Source: Magnaporthiopsis rhizophila
Lineage: Eukaryota; Ascomycota; Sordariomycetes; Magnaporthales; Magnaporthaceae
Direction: 5' to 3'
NCBI GenBank assembly: GCA_003049465.1
Contig: PYSS01000006.1
Span: forward strand, 412,818-476,817
Length of the DNA: 64,000 nucleotides
The notes under the pieces were generated by a model, which saw nothing but the letters and a program-made list of their open reading frames with translations, was not told where the DNA came from and did not search any database. A program made the position numbers and the translations under genes. The number at the start of each line of letters is the position of its first letter. Within the stretch, counting starts at the first letter, position 1. This document shows positions 39,845 to 50,164 of this stretch, piece by piece.

Positions 39845-40994
39845 ATGTCCCGCCTCGACGTCAGCTTCCCGACCCTCGACGGTCTGACCCTACGGGGCTG
39901 GCTGTACCCGGCCTCGAAGCGTGGACCGGGCATCATTGTCTCTCCAGGGGTATATGAGCCCGGGCCCAAACGAAAGGCAAGCGCAAAGGTCGCGGTGCTA
40001 ACGTTCTGCCTGGGTCTGCTAGTTCAACATGCCCAAAGAGGCCTTCGTGCCCGACATCGCCGAGTGGTATCAGAAGCGCGACATCACCGCGCTCGTTTTC
40101 GACACCCGCTCCATTGGCCTGAGCGATGGCGAGCCCAGGCGCGAGGTAAGGCGACAGCGCTTCTACATCTACACGTGGCCATGTCTCACGCCCATAACCT
40201 GTCTCCTTCCAGATGAACCCCCGCAAGCGCTGCGAGGACCTCCACGATGCCGTTACGTACCTGTCCGGCCTCGAGATGGTAGACCCGGAAAAGGTGGCGC
40301 TCTGGGGCTTGTGCTTTGACGGCAACATGTCGCTCGCCGCGACCGCTCTGGAGTAGGTGGTCCAAATCCCGGGTCTCACTCGGGAATCCGCGCGAGCTCC
40401 CAGCTGACTAACGCACTTCGGCAGCCCCCGTGTCAACGCAGTCATCGCCGTCGCGCCCATCATCGACATCCACGGCTTTCCCGAGCGGCGACGGCCCGTG
40501 CTGGAGCTGGCCATGCAGGACCGCGCGGGCCGTCTCGCCGGGAACGGTACGTGGTTCCCCTCCCATAACCGCTACTCCCCATCTCACCCGCTAACCGTAA
40601 TTTCTCCCCTATAGAGCCCCTCTACCTCCCCTACGTCAACGAGGACGGCAGCGTCCCGCTGGGCCCCAAGCTGGGCCCAGACTTCATGCCGACGCTGGAG
40701 CGGCTCAAGATCCCCGTCGAGAACCGGGTGACGGTGCAGACGTACTACAACTCCTTCTCGTGGGACCTCATGACCCTGATCCGCCACGTCAGCCCCACCC
40801 CGGCCATGATGGTGACGCCCGAGAAGGACATTGAGTGCCCCGCCGAGGAGCAGATCGCCGCGTTTGAGAAGATGGGCGAGCCCAAGACGTTCCACCTGCT
40901 CCCCGGCAAGGGCCACCTCGACTGGGCGTTTGGCGACCTTGACGCTACGCTTGACAGGCAGCTTGAGTTTTTGAAGGAGTCGCTCAAGTTTTAG
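39845..40994 (+). CDS. Alpha/beta hydrolase with Cys nucleophile (dienelactone-hydrolase type), probable polyketide release enzyme
   Basis: Five exons: 39845..39949, 40023..40145, 40213..40352, 40425..40546 and 40615..40994. All four introns are 62-73 bases with good branch sites and phases, giving 289 residues. It begins MSRLDVSFPTLDGLTLRGWL, then GPGIIVSPG, with the oxyanion region FNMPKEAFVPDIAEWYQKRD. The nucleophile elbow reads WGLCFDGNMSL, so Cys takes the place of the usual Ser. An acidic residue lies in VTPEKDIECP and the His in LPGKGHLDWAFG. This arrangement is known from dienelactone hydrolases and from fungal polyketide transferases such as Af380 of the fumagillin cluster. Because the adjacent PKS has no release domain, off-loading by hydrolysis or acyl transfer is the likely role. 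Which of the two is unknown. Confidence 0.83.
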
Positions 40995-42038
40995 GGTGCG
41001 GGGCGTGTGGGTGGGTATGGACGGTGGGATTGGAGGATGGGGAGATTGCATTTTATAGATGGTGGCTATAGACGGTAGCATCAATGTTGGCAAGATTTGT
41101 TTCGCATTAAATGGCACTTGTGGCTGGTGTTACAACAGCCGTGCCGTTTGCTTGGGTATAGCACGGCCTTCAGCGCCGCTCCAAATGGCACGTTGACGCC
41201 GCATACGTCCCTGATCCAGCCCCTGCGGCCTCCCAGGTTGAGCGACTTGGTGACTCGAAACAGACCCGGTGCCGTTCGCTGTACGGTCGGCCCCAGGGTG
41301 CTCAGGGTCGGCCATGTTTCGCTTATTGGCGTCGAAGCTGCTGGCTTGTCTCGCGAAGTTTGGGGCTGCCTGGAATTCTTACATGAGTTCCCCGCTGAGG
41401 TGTCGAAGAAGCGCTCCACGTTGATCGCCAACATTGTCCTTGAGCTTAGTTGTCTAGGATTCGAACCCACCCCGCACATACTAACTTAATTACCACCCCG
41501 GCCCCGACGCGCCGTTTCGCGGCTCCGTTTATTCCCCAACCCGGCAGGTGGGGCAGCTACCCCAGACGCCGTCACGGCACCCCCAAGGTCTGGCGATGCC
41601 ATCATTGTGGAAAAGAAACCATTAAGACCACCAATGTCGCCACCGGCCCACCTAAGCTGACGATGTGCGTCATCGGGGCTATCTACTATCCGGCCTTAAA
41701 AAAAAAAAAAAAAAAAAAAGTCGCAGCTTTCAGCGCTTAGGCAAGGGTTCAGCCCATCCAGGGGAAGAGGCGTGCTCAAGTTGGCCTTCAGCTCCAAGGA
41801 CGGATAAGACGTAAAAAAGGATATTCTGTGGGTACGGGTACCATCTTTGTATTCCCCACACGCTCGATAGATACTATCTCTGTTCCGCTAGCCCGTACCT
41901 TTAGTTATACTTCCTCATCCTTCTGCCCGATCAATTCCCCCATCTTGCAGACCGCCATCTCGTCAACGGCCGTCCGCCTCGGTGTTCTCACTTCTTGGCA
42001 CCCCCATGGCCATGCTTCTTCCCCTTCTTTTCCTTCTT
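40995..42038. other. Intergenic spacer with poly(A) tract
   Basis: Contains a 22-base A run at 41698-41719 and an inverted B-box-like GGATTCGAACC near 41460, but no foldable tRNA. A minus-strand frame at ~41100-41300 has protein-like patches without a recognised family. Confidence 0.5.
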
Positions 42039-42409
42039 TCACTTTTTCTCGTCCTTCTGTTCCTTTTTTTCGTCCTCCTTTTCCTTGTTTTCGCCTTCCT
42101 TTTCTTTCTTCTCGTCCTTCTTCTCCACCTTCTCCTCCGGCTCGGGTGGTCTGTTGGTGGTCATGCCGGTGGACCAATTGTTGACCATCCATCTCGTCTC
42201 CTCCTCGACGGTGTCCATATACCTGCGATTGATCTGTGTTGGTTCTTGACTTTAGCTATATTCCTTGCTCGAAGCGCTACAGGTCTCCAACGGGAGTCCG
42301 GAGCGCCGGTTGCTTCAAATGAGCGCGGCGGGTGGGCAGTCACCTCGTCGTCGACGTCGCCCTCCCTGCGAATCACCAACTTGTTGGGGTTTTTGTCAGG
42401 TGAGGGCAT
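42039..42409 (-). CDS. Small charged Lys/Glu-rich protein
   Basis: Exons 42409..42344 and 42233..42039 are joined in phase 0 (GTGACT..CACAG), giving 86 residues. The N-terminal half reads MPSPDKNPNKLVIRREGDVD, then INRRYMDTVEEETRWMVNNW, which looks like a folded or amphipathic segment. The C-terminal ~35 residues are almost only Lys, Glu and Asp (KEKEGENKEKEDEKK). No signal peptide or domain is present. It lies between the PKS hydrolase and the exporter, but nothing ties it to the pathway. The evidence for coding is the clean splice pair plus the non-random Trp/Tyr/Met-bearing segment. The family is not recognised. Confidence 0.5.
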
Positions 42410-43115
42410 TGTGGTTTCCTGCGCTGCTCAGACGTCAGCGCCGAGACCACCGTAGCGCGCGTCCGTCGCTCAGTAAATCGTAGCCGACTGCACAGGAATA
42501 TCCGCCGATGTGGCCGTGGCCGTACCGACCTTTTTTGTGATATCTTCTAATCGTGGCGATGGTATTTCGTGAATGTCGGTGGCGGGAGTTTGCTCGGGTG
42601 ACTTGGTAGCTGAACCTCCCACCACAACAACGCGTAGCCGGCAAACGCGTTATAGATATTTACACCAGCAGGCCAGGAAGGAGCTCAGGAACCTCCTCAA
42701 TCATCGCCCGTCGCAGGAGCTACCGACCCAGGCTTCATCATTGCGGCCAGATAAGGCATCGGGGGGCACTCGTCAGACCGCAGCTTCCTCCTAGAATGGG
42801 ATGACAGGCAGGAGAGGTCTATGGACTCGCGAGTTCCAAATAAGGCCTTAGGAGCATAGGTAGGTAGAAAAAAATAACAGGTAAAACTACGTCGATCAGT
42901 TCTTGTCGGAAAGGCGGGTGGAATCATACCGACGGTTTTAAAATACGTTAAATATGTAGCTGAACATACACTTTACCAAATTTTTTATTCTCCGACATTG
43001 TTTATAGGCGTAATTTTCCTTAACCATAACAAATAACATATAATAATAAATATTTCCTATAAAAACACATTAAACTTGCATATCCAACCATGAAAAAGGC
43101 CCGGCCCTGGACGAC
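42410..43115. other. Intergenic, strongly AT-rich at the right end
   Basis: 42930-43090 is very AT-rich (ATAACATATAATAATAAATA) and resembles RIP-decayed DNA. No gene was recognised. Confidence 0.5.
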
Positions 43116-43158
43116 GAAATTTGCTACCTGGTCACGTGGCCCCCTTGGGACCGTGACA
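43116..43158 (+). repeat. Left copy of a direct repeat flanking the kinase-like pseudogene
   Basis: CGAAATTTGCTACC followed by CACGTGGCCCCCTTGGGACC. It matches 43976-44030 (CGAAATCTGCTATC ... ACGTGCCCCCTTGGGGGCC), ~870 bases away in the same orientation. Confidence 0.6.
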
Positions 43159-43254
43159 AGTGCCGGCAACACAAAAAAAGATCAGACCGTCCTCGGTGCT
43201 CCAAAGTCCGCCAAAAAGTCGTTATACAGGTAGCTCTTTCAGGAAGTATCACAA

Positions 43255-43650
43255 TTGCTCTCAAAGGCCCGGGGATCTTGTGCGTGCCGGAGGGTCTCTG
43301 GGGCTTGCTCCTGCACCGCCTGGTCCGGCCCGCAGGCAGATTGCACCAGGCCGGCATCTTCCACAACGACATTTTCCCTTGCAATAACGCTGGGATACGA
43401 GGATCTAGAAGTCGAAGACGTCGTGCTGGCGGGCTTTTCCGACGCGTCGGACGACATGTCGCGAGGCCAAGGACGACTGCCGCCGCATCTCCGAAACTGT
43501 GCGGGAATACCTGGGAGCCCTGGCCGCAAGGCTGCCGCGACAGTGGCTGGGGAATCGGGTCTTGGACAGCATGTGGGAGCGCTCCGCCGACAGCGCCGGA
43601 AGCGGCAACGAATGGTCAATGGGCGTGGTTCTTGTGCGTGCCCAGAGGGT
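43255..43650 (+). pseudogene. Broken protein-kinase-like gene fragment
   Basis: Three consecutive pieces in three frames line up as one protein. The first is GRLHQAGIFHNDIFPCN, a kinase catalytic-loop-like HxD/N motif. The second is YEDLEVEDVVLAGFSDASDD, a DFG-loop-like strand. The third is DDCRRISETVREYLGALAAR followed by LPRQWLGNRVLDSMWER. Each change needs a one-base shift, and no splice signals explain both, so this is a pseudogene. Upstream and downstream parts are missing or unrecognisable. It resembles fungal kinase-like proteins with an HNDIxPxN motif. The exact family is uncertain. Confidence 0.6.
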
Positions 43651-44248
43651 GGCGGAAGGTTGTCGGTAGTAGGAAAACTTGTCGAGACTTTTGTGCGTGC
43701 CGGAGGTCAGAAAGGTCGGGTATCGAGGTCGCGTCTGGCGAAGCGAAAATGGACGTCGATTGGCGCAGGTGGTTGGATCTACGGTGGGGGCGTGCCATTG
43801 GCGATGCCTTATGCGCGCGAGCGATCGCAGTGGGAAAATTTCGCGTTGGTGGTTGCTTCAGCGGGTGCTGCCTAGTACCCGATTCCCAGAGTTGCTACAA
43901 TTTGTGAGAGCTATTGTGAGCGTAAGGCAAAGTGGTGGCATTCGAAGTAGGTTCCAGGCTAAAGGCCTGCTCTGCGCGAAATCTGCTATCTAGTACAGGC
44001 CTAGTTACGTGCCCCCTTGGGGGCCGTGATGTGGTCGATAGTAGCATGAAGTAGATGCCAAGATTGCAGAGAGACATTATTATTGTGTGTGCCGAAAAGA
44101 GCCTCTAAGTCATGCTAGATATGACAAGAAAGAAGCTGACATGTGGGAGAGTTCCAGGGATCGTGATGGTATCATGAATTACAGTATACAAGTGAAGAAA
44201 GCAAACCGGGAGCCTAAGCTCGCGCAGTCATCACAGGGAAGTAGCCAA
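43651..44248. other. Spacer with repeat debris
   Basis: GTGCGTGCCGGAGG-like words recur at ~43280, 43635 and 43692. The right copy of the flanking direct repeat lies at 43976-44030. No intact gene. Confidence 0.5.
43976..44030 (+). repeat. Right copy of the flanking direct repeat
   Basis: Same words as 43116-43158, with a short insertion (AGTACAGGCCTAG) in the middle. Confidence 0.6.
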
Positions 44249-45781
44249 TCAAGCCATGGCCATTTCCACATTCTTCCCCTTGACGCTCTCCCATTCGATG
44301 AATGCGCTGCCAATGATGCTGATGGCGGACAGGGCCGCCGAGACCAGGAACGTCCTCGTTAGGGCGCTGCTGTAGGCGCCCAGCACGACGGGCACGAGCT
44401 CTGGCGTCAGCGCATCCGCAAGGTTTGTGGCGCCGGACCGGAGGACCGAGGCGACGTCGACGTTGGGGAAAATAACAGTCAGGTTCTCGACCAGGCGGTT
44501 GGTGAAGACGTTGTGGCAGATGGAGACGAACAAGGCGCCGCCGAGCGTCTGCAGGAACACGACGACCGACGTGCCCGTCGGCACGTCCTCGATGGACAAG
44601 ACCGTCTGCACCGCCATTAGCGGCTGCTGCATACCCAGCCCCACGCCCGCGCCCGCCAGCACCTGGTAACCAATCCAGACGGGGCGGTCCGTGTGCTGCG
44701 TCCAGGTCGAGACGAGCCCGAAGCCGACCGAGGTGAGGAGGGTGCCGAGGAGCATGAAGGGCGCGTAGTAACCCCAGTAGGTCACGGCGCCACCCGCCAC
44801 GATCGACATGATTACGACCGCCAGCAGCATGGGGAGGTTCATGACGCCCGACTCAACGGCGGTGGCGCCCTTGACGGACTGGAACCAGATAGGGATGAAG
44901 TAGACGGCCGACAGGAAGGCCCCGCCGACGCAGAAGGAGTACAGGGAGCCGGACCAGACGGTGCGCTTGCCGATGATGCGCGGCGGCACCGTTGCCATGT
45001 CCTGCTGGCGGTACTGGACGTAGAGCCAGGCGGCAATGAGGACGCCAAAAACGACGAGCAGCCCCACGATGCGGCCCGAGCCCCAGGCGTGCTCGGTGCC
45101 GCCCCACTGCAGCGCCAGCAGCAGGCTGATGACGGCGGGCATAAAGAGCATTGTTCCGATGGGGTCGAAGTGCACCAGGCGCTGGCGCCACGTCTGGGGT
45201 GACTGGGACGCGTCTGGGCCCTGACGCTTGGGGTCCTCGAACCACAGCGCGATGACGACGATGGTGATGGCGCCGATGGGTAGGTTGATGTAGAAGCACC
45301 AGCGCCAGGTGACTCTGTCGGTGAAGACGCCGCCCAGGAGCGGACCGGCGACCGAGGCGATGCCGTACATGGACCCGATCAGGCCTGTGTAGAGCGGCCG
45401 TGTGGCCATGGGGACCGAGTGGGCGAGGATGATGAGCGAGCCGGAGAACAGGCCGGCGGAGCCCAGGCCGGCGATGGCACGGCCGAGGATCAGGGTCAGC
45501 GAGCTGTTGGCGACGCCGCAGATCAGGGAACCCAGCTCGAACAGGCCGATGGCGATCAGGTAGATCCACTTGATGCTGAAGAAGGTATAGAACTTTCCGA
45601 ACAGGAGCTGCAGCGCCGCAGTAGTCAGGAGGTAGGCGCTCCCGTACCAGCCCACGTCCTCCAGGCTGTGGAACTGGTCTGTGATCCTCGGGATAGCGGT
45701 TGTGATGATGGCATTGTCTGTTGTGCCACAAAAGATGCGTCAGCGTTCGTCCTTGCGATACCTTGACGTGATCTAGGCGCA

Positions 45782-45834
<53 letters not shown>

Positions 45835-46245
45835 ACCAAGGGCCATCAGGAACACGGCCAGACACAGCGCAATGGTGATAACAGCGAGCTTGATGCCCTT
45901 GGGGTAGGGTGTGCCGTCTTCCCTGGTTGGGACCTGCTCTATAGGCCTGCCCGACTGCGTGGTCACCGTCGTCGTCTTGCGCAGGTCCCGGGTGGGCGCC
46001 GGCTTCTGGCCGTCCTCGACCTCGCCGGCGCTGTCTCCCGTGCTCGCCCCGCCGCCTCGTTCCCGCTCCTTCTCGTCGCTTGACATGGTGCCATGCGTGG
46101 GGCTGGCGGGTGGCATGGGTGTTATAGGGCTTCTGGGGCGGTCAAAGTCCTTTTCCGAAGCCGACATGACGCTTGAAGTGCTGGGGGCGAGGGTCGGGGC
46201 TGACGACTCGTCGCCGAGGAAGGATGGTTTTTGAAAGTTTCTCAT
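44249..46245 (-). CDS. MFS drug:H+ antiporter, DHA2-type efflux pump
   Basis: Exons 46245..45837 and 45717..44249 are joined in phase (GTAGGT..ACAACAG), giving 625 residues. A ~115-residue polar cytoplasmic N-terminus (Ser/Pro-rich) precedes helix 1, LAVITIALCLAVFLMALDNA. The rest has about 14 hydrophobic segments. Signature pieces are ITDQFHSLEDVGWYGSAYLL, the antiporter motif C GIASVAGPLLGG, and TWRWCFYINLPIGA. Family knowledge: these plasma-membrane or vesicular pumps export toxic metabolites, and many fungal polyketide clusters contain one. It could export the product of the 29-41 kb cluster, though repeat debris separates them. The intron contains a 47-base homopolymer. The last residues (VKGKNVEMAMA) are cytoplasmic. 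Confidence 0.92.
45785..45831. repeat. 47-base poly(A)/poly(T) tract inside the exporter intron
   Basis: A run of A on the plus strand, that is poly(T) in the transcript sense, starting five bases after the GTAGG of the donor. Assembly length is unreliable for such runs. Confidence 0.95.
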
Positions 46246-47972
46246 GGTGGCGGTTGCTGGTGCCCAGGCTGGTTGTGCTGAAGACGATGCACTAGTCCAG
46301 GATCTGGGGTTGGATGAGCAAGCCACTGGGTCCTGTCCTCCGGTGCCGGTGACGAGGTTTCTGGTGGCGTTGGCTGCTGGCTGGAAGGTGCGCTGTCGGG
46401 TAGCAGGGTTAGGGAAGGATGTAGGACCTAGATCGAGGGGATGTCCTTGTCTTAGCAGCAGCAAACAACCCGCGGTGTCCTGGCAGGACAATGGGAAACA
46501 CTTGGGCCACTCTTGGCAGGTGGCTCGATGATGGGAGCAGCTGCAGGTTTTGTCTGTGTGGGAAAGCTTGCTGGTCTAGAAGCGAAAGGGTGGCGGTTGA
46601 AGTATTAATAGAGATGAACGTTCCGGAGCCAAGCACCAAGCACAGAGGATATGAGGCTCCTGGATACGTCCCCGCCAGCGCAGGTAAGCATGGTGGTTGG
46701 AGACTCATTCCATCTCCCACGGGATTCCGGTCCAGGGTGAAAATCCGCGACATGATAGCAACTCGTGCCAGAACCCTAATGGGGCGGCGCTTGCGCCATC
46801 AGAGGGGGGAAAAATGCGAGGTAGGTGCATTGGCGGCCCCGTCATTCGGCAGACAAACGACGGAGACGGGACGGAAGGTCGCTGCATTACGACACCCTTC
46901 TCTCGGTCGGTCCTGCCGGGGAAGGGCAGGAAAAGCTGTCAGCTCCTTCCATCCACGTCTTCAGCTCCAAGTGGAATCAGCGAATTATCGTGCACCTAGT
47001 GGAACCCCGGACTGCGCCGTTTGCTTGGCAGCAGCAACTTGCTGAGCAAGACCGGAACAGTCAAGGGCCAGCCACAGCCCGAAATCCCGGCTTGTTTTGT
47101 TGCCGTTGGCCAGCGCCCAGCGCCTCATTTTCCTATTCCAACCGAAATGTGATTCATCTTGAGGCGTGCAAGGGTCATATCCGTCAGCACGGGGGAAACA
47201 CCACCGTCGGCATTTACAGTTGAGGGTTTTCAATTCTTTGGCCAAACGGTGTCTCGTTCAGATTCCGGCCTCGTCGCAATGCCCAAGCCGGCGTACGTGC
47301 GCTGCAGGTTTCACAAAGATGGGAGGAGTCCAGATAAACTTCATAGAAGCCAAGATGGATGTCACTTCGACCGGCAGGCCTTGGTCCCGGGCTCCCACGC
47401 CGGCAACCCAGCTCCCAACCCTGCAGCTCGCCTCCCTGGGTAACCAACCCCATTCCCCAATTCCTTATGCTGACGGTGCCTGTCAGCACCTGGACATTCG
47501 ACAACGCAACGCAATCAAACCGATGACGACCTCGACCCATGGAATGTCATGCTTTTTTTTCTTGGCGTTTAATTCGGTTCAAGCCCTATCGAAAAGCGCG
47601 AGCGGAATCTGCGAGTTCAATCCAGATTGCCCCTTTTCGAACAAGACAATTCCTGCCTTCACGGGGTCCTCAGTCGCTCCGTCACCCCGCTAGCTCTCGC
47701 ACTTCCACGTGTGTTCCAGTACCGTGCAGACCCGACGCCGCAGCCACCGTCATTACACCTGACCCCGTTGCGCCCATTCAGTGGGGTTTTCGGGCAGCCA
47801 GGCGGACGTGCGGCGTAATGTCCAGGCCTCCCATTACGGTTATCTCCGCGATGTCTCCGGTCGGTCATTGCGGGCACGGATTCATCACCATGGCTAATGC
47901 CCAGCGCACCTCGGGTGCCCCGATTCGCGGGTTTCGACACCTACCATAGCAGCGAAGCCGTGGCACTCGCCC
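46246..47972. other. Intergenic spacer
   Basis: Promoter side of the exporter and 3' side of the HODM gene. No gene was recognised on either strand. Confidence 0.6.
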
Positions 47973-49406
47973 TCAGGCCCTCAGGTACTCGCAGACACAT
48001 TTTCCCCAGCGCACCGCCCCCTTGTACACCCACATCCCAGGTGCGTTCCCGTCCTTGAGACCCTCGATCGCGTCGGCGAGACTCGGGCCCAGCCCTTCTT
48101 CCTTGATGTCGGAGAGGTGGTACAGGTAAGATTTAAACGAAAACAGGATCAAGCCCGTCTTGGGAAGTCTCGAGAGCGCCTGCAGCTCGACTCGGAAGCG
48201 GGCCTGTGATACATGGGCGTGTCAGGGATAGGTAGATCGACGATGAGCGAGCCAGCGCGTAGCACCCAAGGAGGATTTTCCGTCCCGGCTCACCGTGTCA
48301 ATGTCGACACCCTCGTCTGCCACAAACGTATCTCCCTCGTTGACGTGGTTGAAGCCCGGGGTGAAGAGCTCCGGCACGGTGGTGATTCCCCACTAAAGAA
48401 TGCCCAGCTTGTCAGTCGTAAGCAGGGACCTAGAGCGACAGAGCAGCATCTTGCGCGTGCTCACGTTCAGTCTCTTAACCACCTCGCCCGCTTCAAGCTT
48501 CGAAAAGAACCGCTCCATGCTCGCCCCGATTTTATCGTAGGCCGGCACAGGCTCGTGGATGTCCTTGAGAAGCTTCCCCAGCTTGGCAGACGGGTCAAAA
48601 CCCGATGGGTGACAGCACACAAACGACACCATCCGGTGGCCCTCGGGCGTCTCGACCAGCAGGAACAAGTCATCCTCCACATTCTCCCCGAGAATGCGCA
48701 GGAGTTCCAGCACTTCCTGGGGCGGTGTCGTCGGGAAGCTGCGCCGGGTCACGTTGTTCCGGAACTCGGCGCCGTGTGCCTGCAGCGTGAAGATGTCCGG
48801 ATACCGAGCTGGCAGGTACTCGGTGAGGAGGAACAGGTACAGCTCCCGCGCCGGCAGGACGCCCTCCGGCACGCTGCCGGTAACTGTGGCGGCGTTTTCG
48901 GAGAGGATGCGTCTCCTGTATTTGATCTTTTCGTGATAGTCGCAGTCGATCTCGATCAGCTCCGAGGGAGTGCTTGACTGGATGCCTTTTGGTGGCCGGT
49001 CAGCGACTCTGCGTCAGCTGGCAGTCCCGCGTCGTTCGTCACGCCAGGGTGCCACGCCGATTCGATACGGACCCATGGTTATGTGGTAGATGGGCTTGAA
49101 GGGCCTGAATGCTTTGGGAGCCACTTGGTCCCATCGGAACCCCTTGAGGGGGTGTATTTTTGTCACCGCGCTTGGCTGCGTTGGATGACTGTCTCCGAAC
49201 ACTGTCTTGTCCTGGCAGGCTGACGACTTGGTCGATCGGAACGACTGCTTGGCCTGGCTCGCTCAACAAACCGTCAGCTAATCGTTATGCATCTTCCGTG
49301 TCTTCTCGATACATCGACTCACGATAGCCCGCTTTCGAAGCGAGCGATGAGCCCATCCTAGGGCGGCTAAGGCCAGAAATGCGAGGGTGACAGTCCAGTG
49401 TGACAT
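47973..49406 (-). CDS. HODM (DUF3445) heme-dependent N-demethylase-like protein
   Basis: Five exons: 49406..49323, 49253..49073, 48985..48465, 48392..48294 and 48203..47973. All phases agree, giving 371 residues. The N-terminus MSHWTVTLAFLALAALGWAH is a membrane anchor. Family blocks are FKPIYHITMGIQSSTPSELI, EKIKYRRRIL, REVLYLFL-like RELYLFLLTEYLPARYP, DDLFLLVETPEGHRMVSFVC, CHPSGFDPSAKLGK, IHEPVPAYDKIGASMERFF, WGITTVPELF, FRVELQALSRLPKTGLILFS and IKEEGLGPSLADAIEG. Pfam calls this HODM_asu-like (PF11927); bacterial members oxidatively demethylate small amines using heme. The substrate here is unknown. Position next to the exporter might link it to the polyketide cluster, but this is weak. Confidence 0.85.
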
Positions 49407-50164
49407 TCTCGTGCCCAATGATACCCTCACGTCTCGAGCGACCACTAGACCAGCATATGTACGATGTGGATATGGTCTTGACAGCCACCCGAACAGGCCC
49501 AAGTGTTCAATCGGTAGGACTCTAGAGAGGAAGAGGGAAAGGCCCAGGGCTTGGCGACGGTCGGGATTGGAGCTGCGATTACGATCGCCATGACCAAATG
49601 CCAAGCCCGACTCCGAAGTCGGGCAACCCCAGCCCAAGTTCCCCGCACCAGCTTCATCACGGGAACCCAGTTCGTCTGCTATCCAGCCGCAGATCCATGG
49701 TCACCGTGTCCAAGAAATGCAACAATCGGTGCATTGGGGGTTCAACAGTCGGGTCAGACTTCCAATTCTGATAGCGGCGCCGCCTGCACGGCTAAGCTTG
49801 GTGTGCCAATTGGCCGCTCACTTCTTAGACGGAATGGTCGTCGGGATGTCAAAATGATTCATTCACACTCACCGGCGCCCGCCAATAGGAATGCGCTGTT
49901 TTTTGGTCGCCCCATCGAGTCTTTGCTCTATCCTGACGACAGCCACGGCCGAGCGAGCGCCTCTGGCTTATTGGCGTCTGCGACATCTTGGCCGGGTCAA
50001 GGTCGCATGCACATATAACAACATTCCTTGCCGCTCCGGATGCCTCAGTATTCCGCTCTGCATCCATCATACACTCCTCACTGTCGAACTTCCCACAGCA
50101 GCCGTCAAACCTTCCCCCCTAGCTACTGCACTCGATCCACACCGTACCGCATAAAACCTCCATC
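49407..50164. other. Divergent promoter region
   Basis: Separates the HODM gene (minus) from the Rei1-like gene (plus). No separate gene was recognised. Confidence 0.6.

Noticed and set aside
41440..41520. Possible tRNA or SINE (B-box-like word on the minus strand, poly(A) at 41698)
   Set aside because: The T-arm stem does not pair, no A box or acceptor stem is found, and the poly(A) is on the opposite strand.
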